Below, piece after piece: positions 57,001 to 64,000 of a stretch of DNA of 64,000 bases. Source of the DNA: Mycobacteroides salmoniphilum. Its GTDB lineage: Bacteria; Actinomycetota; Actinomycetes; Mycobacteriales; Mycobacteriaceae. The notes below the pieces were generated by a model, which was given only the letters and a program-made list of their open reading frames with translations, was not told the origin of the DNA and made no database searches. Positions within the stretch are counted from its first letter, which is position 1. Each line of letters begins with the position of its first letter. Made by a program: the position numbers and the translations under genes. Location: NCBI RefSeq assembly GCF_004924335.1, contig NZ_CP024633.1, positions 1,798,001 to 1,862,000 on the forward strand. Reading direction: 5' to 3'.

Positions 57001-57517
57001 CGCGGTCGTGAGTACCCCAGATGGTTCTGTTGATTACGCGGCACTGCTCGGTGACCTGCTCCCGGGCTACATGATCCCAACCCGGATTGAACTTCTTGAG
57101 CACATGCCGTTGACGTCTAACGGGAAAATGGATCGACGTGCGGTGACGGCGCTACTGGAGCAGGCGAGCACCATGAGCGCCGGCTCGGGGCCGCGACACG
57201 ATCTCGATGCGGCCCTGGTCGACCTGGCGGCAGGAGTCCTGGGTGTGGAATCCATTGGTGTGCACGATGATTTCTTCGCCCAGGGTGGAGACTCGGTGCT
57301 GGCGACGGCGGTCATCGCGCGCGTGCGCGATTGGCTGTCGGTCGATCACGCTCTCGTCGGGGACTTCTTCGCCACTCGCACCATAGCCGGGCTCGCCGAT
57401 CGGTTGTTGAAACGAGAGGCCGAAAACGGAACTCCAGACCGGCTGGCCGTGGTCGCGGGGCACTACCTGGAAATCGCGGCGATGACCGATGAGGAGATCC
57501 TGGCCGGCACCACCTGA
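54047..57517 (+). CDS. mbtB: MbtB-like NRPS: ArCP-Cy-A-PCP
   Basis: A 1156-residue NRPS that accepts salicylate and makes the hydroxyphenyl-oxazoline. The N-terminal aryl carrier has LGLDSI (Ser36). The Cy domain has DMLAGDAMS (Asp228, Asp233, Ser236), the DxxxxDxxS cyclisation motif. The adenylation domain (about 530-1020) has FTSGSTGTPKG, FDLSVYDIFG, LGGATEAAIHS and YRTGDMARY; my hand-read pocket is DLYNIGLIHK, closest to threonine. The PCP carries GGDSVL (Ser1083). M. tuberculosis MbtB (about 1414 residues) has an extra C-terminal thioesterase, absent here; the separate mbtT may replace it. The 13-base gap to mbtF supports one operon. Confidence 0.92.
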   Translation: MDISRDEIRSTIAELVGLMPAEISDADDLIMLGLDSIRMMTLAGGWRKRGSGITFAQLAASPSVASWHELLDGGETGPTVEAVQPGLAVSDVEEAPFPLATMQHAYWIGRSEDQELGGVAAHLYVEFDGGAIDAERLRLAVDRLVAAHPMLRTRFLPDGTQQTLSIPGRDVFSVVDLRGHAGAEVEAALTELRERKTHQRLAIEDGQVLDVTLTLRDETSSRLHLDVDMLAGDAMSYRVLVSDLADLYHGAAQPELGYTYRRYRTEERGDEPARERDRQWWSERLEDLPGAPELPTVPVSERTEPHRTVRYDYWLEPRAKQQLLAAAHQRGITPAMAMAAVFAETIGGWSAQSRFLLNVPLFHRESVHPDIDRVIGDFTSSIMLDVDLTDQMSVADRARALQRSMYESGAHSAYPGLNVLRDLGRHRGEPVLAPVVYTSALNLGELFATSVIETFGEPVWIISQGPQVLLDAQVTEVRGGLLLNWDVRESAFPDGMVDTMFARYTDAVAALCAGDDGWNADAAVRLPASQAEVRRTVNATGGPVTGRRLHEGFFDFAKTHPGASAVVWGFGDEDGVWTYGDLAAQALAVAGALRAGGVQPGDAVAVQLPKGRDQILAVLGVLAAGAVYVPIGFDQPAQRRAAILETGGITLALTAPTAAGSDMPIDQLPVDAARQYQEPLEAPVLPDASQIAYVLFTSGSTGTPKGVDVSHAAAMNTIDALNDEFGVVSSDRALGLSALEFDLSVYDIFGMFSVGAAVVAVDAAQRAEATTWVELLRRHRVSIINCVPGLLDMILEIGGSELGDSLRAVILGGDWVSADLARRLAAQVRGCRFTGLGGATEAAIHSTICEVVGDPPERWATVPFGVPLRNVRCRVVSQAGRDCLDWVPGELWIGGDSVAAGYRNDPERTAQRFVEYDGLRWYRTGDMARYWPDGTVEFLGRADHQVKIRGYRVELGEVESALRLVPGVRHAVAAIVGGDAPNLVAAVVSTPDGSVDYAALLGDLLPGYMIPTRIELLEHMPLTSNGKMDRRAVTALLEQASTMSAGSGPRHDLDAALVDLAAGVLGVESIGVHDDFFAQGGDSVLATAVIARVRDWLSVDHALVGDFFATRTIAGLADRLLKREAENGTPDRLAVVAGHYLEIAAMTDEEILAGTT

Positions 57518-57521
57518 CCGG

Positions 57522-58901
57522 TCAGGAAGACGCGGGCGTACCCAGCACCATGCTGCCCACGCTGCACTCCTGTAGCTCCGGGACGGCCGCGGCCGCGGTG
57601 AAGGCTGCGGTATCGCCGAATCCCTGGGCGCATGCGCCCAGCCCCATGGCAGTGGCGGCCAGGTAGATGGTCTGCATGAGTACGCCGACGTGCTTGAGGA
57701 TGGCCGAGTAGGCGACCTGCTCGTAGGTCCACATCACCCGCCCGGCGCGTGCGCCCATCACCAGCAGCACCTGTGGTTCGGCGCCCCCCTCCAGCGTCGC
57801 GGAGGTCGATTTCAGCAGCTGCTTGACCGCGGTGGAGTCGGCGTCGGCCACCGGCCGTAGAACATGCTCAAAGGAGTCGTAGTGGTACATGCCCGGTGCG
57901 AGTCCGGCGACGTTGCGCGCCACCGGATACAGCTCCAGCTCGTACACGCTGCCACCCGAGGGATACGGACGGGACAGGAGTTCTTCGCCTTCGCTTTCCG
58001 AGCGGACGCCACGGGTACGAGCCGTGCGATACAGGAGCTCGGAAAGCTGTTCGATGGTGATGGGGTTGGCGTCATCGAAGGCGCGCACCGAGACCCGGTC
58101 CTCGATCACCGTGGTGAGGGTCGGATCCCCGGCGCGTAGGGCCGCCAGATCCGGGGCCGGTAGCGCGACCGGGCTTCCCGGATAGTCGGGTTTTCGTGCA
58201 GCCGGCTGCGGGAACTTGCCCTTCGCCCATTTCGTGGGACCGAAGTGGTCCCAGGTGATGGTGCGTTCCCCCAGGGTGCTGCGTCGGTGGAACCACAGGT
58301 CCGATGCGCTCCAGCTGACGGAGGGGAACTCGTGGTTTTCCTCGTCGCTGTTGGAGACGACGAATCCGCCCCAGCGCAGATCGGCCTGGAATCGCGCGAT
58401 GAGATCCTCACCCAGGTCGGCGCCGGCGCGTCCGGGGCCGCCGAGCAGGGGGAGCAGACGGAGATCGTGGATGCGGATATCGCACCAGCTCAGCGGATTT
58501 TCCAGCACGTATCCACGTGAATCGCGATGCAGTACGGAGAATTTGGACAGATGGACGCCCGATGATGCGGCATCCGTGGGTTGAGGGGCGGGGACACCGA
58601 AGCACTCGACGGCATAGAGGTCGTGTTTGTCGTCTCGGACCTTCAGCGACAGCCATCCGCCTTCGAGTAGCCGCGCGATGAGTGCCTCGATGGCGTCGCT
58701 ATCGGCATCGGTTATCAGTTCCGCGAACGTCGAGGGGCCGCTGTTGAGAGTCTTCAGTACGCGCCGCTGCTGCTGTGAGAGCCCGGTGAGTTTCTCGTTG
58801 CGCGGTGGGTTCAGGAGTATCGCGCCCGCGGCTGTGACGAGGCACGTTGCGCCGTCGCGTAGGGCGAACCGGGTTCCGGCGGGGTAGGTGAGAGCGGACA
58901 A
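57522..58901 (-). CDS. SagB-type FMN-dependent azoline oxidase
   Basis: A 459-residue protein. The N-terminal half (about 1-220) has a winged-helix-like segment (LTGLSQQQRRVLKTLNSG) as in SagB proteins. The C-terminal half is a nitroreductase-fold FMN domain: DRVSVRAFDDANPIT, SGGSVYELELYPV, GMYHYDSFEHVLRPV and KHVGVLMQTIYLAATAMGLGACAQG. Such enzymes oxidise thiazolines or oxazolines to thiazoles or oxazoles. No precursor peptide, YcaO or E1-like gene is nearby. The only likely substrate is the oxazoline made by MbtB, whose gene converges with 4 bases between stops. It probably makes the siderophore ring an oxazole. A candidate iron box lies upstream at 58973. Confidence 0.82.
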   Translation of the reverse strand: MSALTYPAGTRFALRDGATCLVTAAGAILLNPPRNEKLTGLSQQQRRVLKTLNSGPSTFAELITDADSDAIEALIARLLEGGWLSLKVRDDKHDLYAVECFGVPAPQPTDAASSGVHLSKFSVLHRDSRGYVLENPLSWCDIRIHDLRLLPLLGGPGRAGADLGEDLIARFQADLRWGGFVVSNSDEENHEFPSVSWSASDLWFHRRSTLGERTITWDHFGPTKWAKGKFPQPAARKPDYPGSPVALPAPDLAALRAGDPTLTTVIEDRVSVRAFDDANPITIEQLSELLYRTARTRGVRSESEGEELLSRPYPSGGSVYELELYPVARNVAGLAPGMYHYDSFEHVLRPVADADSTAVKQLLKSTSATLEGGAEPQVLLVMGARAGRVMWTYEQVAYSAILKHVGVLMQTIYLAATAMGLGACAQGFGDTAAFTAAAAVPELQECSVGSMVLGTPASS

Positions 58902-58972
58902 CGGAAGCCTTCCGGAACGTATGCCGACGCCGAATGCGTGTGCGTTTCATCCACGATCATAAGGAACCCCGG

Positions 58973-58991
58973 TAAGGTATCCCTAACTTGG
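58973..58991. promoter_or_regulatory. Possible IdeR-type iron box 3 (SagB-type gene)
   Basis: TAAGGTATCCCTAACTTGG matches the IdeR consensus at about 12 of 19 positions, with an intact central CCTAAC half. It is about 70 bases before the oxidase start on the minus strand, and the opposite gene starts 180 bases away. It lies in a 273-base gap (58902-59174) that holds nothing else I can identify. Confidence 0.45.
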
Positions 58992-59174
58992 GCTCTCTTT
59001 GCTGGGTGGTGGATTGCTGCCAGCCGTGTGGATGCACGAGCTACCTGCTCCGCAGTTCACTGTGCGACCTGACTGACGAGCATGCGCGGCCACCCGGCCG
59101 ATGGTGCTGGATGAGGCCGAAAGTGCTCAGTACGCTGAGCATCCGGCGAATGTCCGAACGATGAGGAGTGCTCG

Positions 59175-60329
59175 ATGAATTTCGGCGATTTCCAGCTCCA
59201 GTTCTATGCGGCGGGTGCGCTCGGCAAGGTGTCGACACTTCCCTTCACCTTTGCCGAACTGGAGAGTCGCGCGGAGCAGACGCTGGGCGAGGGAATCTTC
59301 GGCTACGTGCGTGGTGGCGCCGGTGATGAGCACACCCAGGATGCGAATGCCGCCGCACTGCGCCGCTACGGGCTCGTGCCCCGGATGTTGCGAGACCGTA
59401 CGACTCGGGACATGTCTACGTCATTTCTGGGGCGCGAGCTCGCCAGTCCGGTGTTCATCTGCCCAGTTGGAGTGCTGGGTGCGGTCCGTGACCGTGGTGA
59501 TCTGCTCACCGCCGCCGCCGCCCGTGAACTCGATGTGCCCGCCATGTACTCGACGCTCTCTTCGGCCACTCTCGAGGAGGTCGCCGCGGAGCGCGGCGAT
59601 TCCTACGGGATTTTCCAGCTGTACCCGTCATCAGATGCCGAGCTGACCGACAGCTTTATCCGGCGTGCCGAGGCGGCGGGGTACGACGCGCTCGCGGTGA
59701 CCCTGGACACCGGCACATTGGGATGGCGCCCCCGTGATCTCGCACACGGTTACCTGCCGATGCTGCACGGACACTGCCTGGCGAACTACACCTCAGATCC
59801 CCGCTTCCTGGAAATCGCGGGGGTGCGTTCCGCCGGGGAACTGGCCCCGATGCACGCCGGTCTGGTGTGGGCGTCGCTGTTCAGCCATCCGGGTCTCACC
59901 TGGGCGGACATCGACCGCTATCGCGAGCTGACCAAACTCCCGATCATTCTCAAGGGCATCTGCGACGTCGATGACGTTCGGCAGGCGGTGGATCGTGGCA
60001 TCGATGCCATTGCCTATTCCAATCACGGTGGACGGCAAGCGAATGGCGGAATTCCCGCCATCGATGGTCTGGCCGCGGCAGTCCAGGCGGCCGGCTCGGT
60101 TCCAGTGACTTTCGACTCCGGGGTCCGTGACGGTATCGACGTTTTGCGCGCTGTCGCCCTGGGCGCCAGCCTGGTGGGGATCGCCCGGCCGTACGTGTAC
60201 GGGCTGGCGCTGGACGGAACCAACGGCGTCAAACACGTCATCCAGTCACTGCTGGCCGAAGCCGACCTGACCATGGCCGTGAACTGCTATCTTTCGCTCG
60301 ACGAGTTGGCGGTGCAGCGGCTTTCCTGA
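59175..60329 (+). CDS. FMN-dependent alpha-hydroxy-acid oxidase, lactate 2-monooxygenase-like
   Basis: A 384-residue TIM-barrel flavoprotein of the L-lactate oxidase/lactate 2-monooxygenase group. Motifs include FICPVGVLGAVRDRGD, the FMN/substrate segment LILKGICDVDDVRQAVD-like region, YSNHGGRQANGG (His/Gly/Arg active site) and FDSGVRDGIDVLRAVALGA. Length and motif order are closest to lactate 2-monooxygenase of M. smegmatis. GAGGAG is upstream of the ATG. It diverges from the SagB-type gene; whether it belongs to the siderophore locus or is merely next to it is not clear. Lactate is a family-based guess. Confidence 0.82.
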   Translation: MNFGDFQLQFYAAGALGKVSTLPFTFAELESRAEQTLGEGIFGYVRGGAGDEHTQDANAAALRRYGLVPRMLRDRTTRDMSTSFLGRELASPVFICPVGVLGAVRDRGDLLTAAAARELDVPAMYSTLSSATLEEVAAERGDSYGIFQLYPSSDAELTDSFIRRAEAAGYDALAVTLDTGTLGWRPRDLAHGYLPMLHGHCLANYTSDPRFLEIAGVRSAGELAPMHAGLVWASLFSHPGLTWADIDRYRELTKLPIILKGICDVDDVRQAVDRGIDAIAYSNHGGRQANGGIPAIDGLAAAVQAAGSVPVTFDSGVRDGIDVLRAVALGASLVGIARPYVYGLALDGTNGVKHVIQSLLAEADLTMAVNCYLSLDELAVQRLS

Positions 60330-60345
60330 TGCACGGCAACGGGAT

Positions 60346-61227
60346 TTACCCCCCGAATCGGGGTCCGCGCCGTCGTAGGTAGCGCTCGAATTCGGCGGCC
60401 AAGGCGTCGCCGTCGATCTTGCTGAGAATCTCGGTGGTGTCCACCTCGGCGTCGCCGCGCTCCTCAAGCGACTGCACGTACTCGGCGATCTCCTCGTCCT
60501 CGGTGGTCATCTCGGAGACCGCCTGCTCCCACTCCTCGGCCTGCTCCGGCAGATCTCCGAGCGGTACCTCGACGTCGAGCACATCCTCGACGCGCTGCAG
60601 CAGGGCGACCGTCGCCTTCGGATTGGGGGGTTGGGATACGTAGTGCGGTACCGCGGCCCAGAACGCGACGGCGGGTATCCCGGCGTTCACGCAGGCGTCC
60701 TGGAATACCCCGGCGATACCGGTAGGACCCTCGTATCGGGTCTCCTCCAGTCCGAAGAACTTGGCTGCGTCGGGGGAGTAGGCGGTGCCGCTCACGGGCA
60801 CCGGCCGGGTGTGTGGAGTATCGGCCAGCAGGGCGCCCAGGATCACCACGGTCGACACGTTGAGGCGGTCCGCGATGGCCAGCAAGCGGTTGCAGAAGGT
60901 GCGCCAGCGCATATTCGGCTCGGCGCCGTGCATCAGCACCACATCGCGCTGCGAGCCGGGAGGTGAGCAATAGGAGATGTGCATCCCGGGCCACTCCAGC
61001 TCGCGGGTGACGCCCTCGACCAGCCGCACGATGGGACGATTGACCTGGTAGTCGTAGTAGTCCTCATCGTCGATGGTCATCAACGGAGTGGCCTGCCAGG
61101 TGGTGTCCAGGTGCTCCAACGCCGCGCTGGCCGCATCGCCGGCGTCATTCCAGCCCTCGAAAGCGGCAACCACCACCGGGTCGCGCAGCACGGGTAGGCC
61201 GTTCTGGGCGGTATCCGACAGGGTCAC
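60346..61227 (-). CDS. PAC2-family protein (Rv2125-like)
   Basis: A 293-residue member of the PAC2 family, named after proteasome-assembly chaperone 2. The fold-defining stretch VVVAAFEGWNDAGDAAS is at the N-terminus, followed by YDYQVNRPIVRLVEG and a conserved FCNRLLAIADRLNV helix. The C-terminus is acidic and helical. M. tuberculosis Rv2125 has the same length and is next to metH. I start at the GTG at 61227; the open frame to 61383 enters the metH leader. Actinobacteria have proteasomes, so a role there is possible, but unproven. Confidence 0.88.
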   Translation of the reverse strand: MTLSDTAQNGLPVLRDPVVVAAFEGWNDAGDAASAALEHLDTTWQATPLMTIDDEDYYDYQVNRPIVRLVEGVTRELEWPGMHISYCSPPGSQRDVVLMHGAEPNMRWRTFCNRLLAIADRLNVSTVVILGALLADTPHTRPVPVSGTAYSPDAAKFFGLEETRYEGPTGIAGVFQDACVNAGIPAVAFWAAVPHYVSQPPNPKATVALLQRVEDVLDVEVPLGDLPEQAEEWEQAVSEMTTEDEEIAEYVQSLEERGDAEVDTTEILSKIDGDALAAEFERYLRRRGPRFGG

Positions 61228-61384
61228 GGTGCCAGCGTAAGCCCTGCGTGACGGGGACGAGTTGCGGCTGGCGGAGAATGGATTAGATAGCCGGATCACA
61301 TTGTTGATATGACCGCCCCTGAGAGAAACCTGCACGACATATTGGGCGTTCGCACGACTGTTGAGCGACGACGTAGACTCCATC

Positions 61385-61456
61385 TGGTCGAGAGGCGTTG
61401 CAACGGTTCCGGATCACAGCCCGTGACCGCCACGCTCGGCAGAGTTAAGGACGCCT
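61385..61456 (+). promoter_or_regulatory. SAH (S-adenosylhomocysteine) riboswitch aptamer
   Basis: The core CGAGAGGCGTTGCAACGG, then GCCACGCTCGG and TTAAGGACGCCT, align with the SAH riboswitch (for example Ralstonia: CGAGGAGCGCUGCAA...CCAGGCUCG...AACGGCGCUC). Helices fit: GTCGAG (61387-61392) with CTCGGC (61435-61440), AGGCGT (61393-61398) with ACGCCT (61451-61456), and an inner CGGT/ACCG hairpin. SAH riboswitches turn on SAH-recycling genes such as metH and ahcY when SAH accumulates. Confidence 0.75.
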
Positions 61457-61470
61457 TCCGCTACGGAAGG
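61454..61470 (+). promoter_or_regulatory. Anti-Shine-Dalgarno hairpin of the metH leader
   Basis: CCTTCCG (61454-61460), loop CTA, CGGAAGG (61464-61470) forms a perfect 7-bp hairpin that buries the metH Shine-Dalgarno (GGAAGGAG, 61465-61472). Its 5' arm overlaps the 3' strand of aptamer helix P1 (61451-61456), so the two cannot form together. Ligand binding would free the ribosome site. Confidence 0.75.
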
Positions 61471-61478
61471 AGTGCCCT

Positions 61479-64000
<2,522 letters not shown>

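Noticed and set aside
54047..57517. A thiazoline (pyochelin/yersiniabactin-type) product from the ArCP-Cy-A-PCP protein
   Set aside because: The adenylation pocket ends IHK, not the IWK of cysteine domains, and the companion MbtC/D/E/F set fits the mycobactin family.
57522..58901. A ribosomally made azole peptide (streptolysin S-like) locus around the SagB-type gene
   Set aside because: No YcaO, E1-like cyclodehydratase, precursor peptide or exporter is nearby; the NRPS cyclisation domain next door gives a simpler substrate.
61228..61478. A cobalamin or SAM-IV riboswitch before metH
   Set aside because: No B12 box (GCCACTG) and no SAM-IV core were seen; the SAH aptamer core fits much better.

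Overview
This window comes from a high-GC actinobacterium, almost certainly a rapidly growing mycobacterium; my best guess is the Mycobacteroides (abscessus/chelonae) group. The evidence is the mycobacterial division/cell-wall gene order with sepF, yggT and wag31 after ftsZ, the mycothiol gene mshC, lppL, a DUF732 secreted protein, and an order that, as I remember it, follows M. tuberculosis Rv2164c to Rv2129c and then Rv2125/Rv2124c. The species cannot be fixed from the sequence alone.

Bases 1-20355 are the dcw cluster and its continuation: ftsL-like (5' end outside the window), pbpB, murE, murF, mraY, murD, ftsW, murG, murC, ftsQ, ftsZ, pgeF, a YggS-type PLP protein, sepF, yggT and wag31. 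Most junctions overlap by 1-8 bases, so translation is probably coupled. An unrelated minus-strand stress-type operon (SRPBCC, ArsR, DUF899) with its own paired operator lies between sepF and yggT, behind a 22-bp perfect bidirectional stem-loop. Bases 20401-34755 are mostly conserved housekeeping genes: VanY-like lipoprotein, tRNA-Leu(GAG), M20 peptidase, PEBP, pyrD, lppL, uppP, the phosphomutase/DUF3090/SCO1664 trio, cysQ, mshC and an SDR.

Bases 34765-60329 look like an accessory block between two segments that are close together in M. tuberculosis. It starts with a small copper module: two CsoR/RicR-type operators (ATACCC-N5-GGGTAT), an LpqS-like membrane protein, a small secreted protein and a CPH-type CopB ATPase. 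The larger part (37873-58901) is a mycobactin-family siderophore assembly line. A minus-strand arm (mbtT, mbtC, mbtD) diverges from a plus-strand arm (mbtE, mbtF, mbtB) around a control region with two IdeR-like iron boxes. A convergent SagB-type flavin oxidase with a third possible iron box follows. MbtD carries an extra C-terminal methyltransferase, the MbtB adenylation pocket looks threonine-like, and the oxidase sits beside the heterocyclising NRPS. Together these predict a methylated, oxazole-containing, nocobactin/amamistatin-like siderophore rather than an ordinary oxazoline mycobactin. Salicylate supply and activation, lysine N-hydroxylation, MbtH and N-acylation genes are not in the window, so the pathway must be split.

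The right end returns to conserved order with a PAC2 protein and metH (3' end outside the window). The metH leader matches the S-adenosylhomocysteine riboswitch core and has a mutually exclusive hairpin covering the Shine-Dalgarno sequence, a translational ON-switch design. No insertion sequences, CRISPR arrays, integrases or pseudogenes were seen. No gene-free stretch reaches 300 bases.
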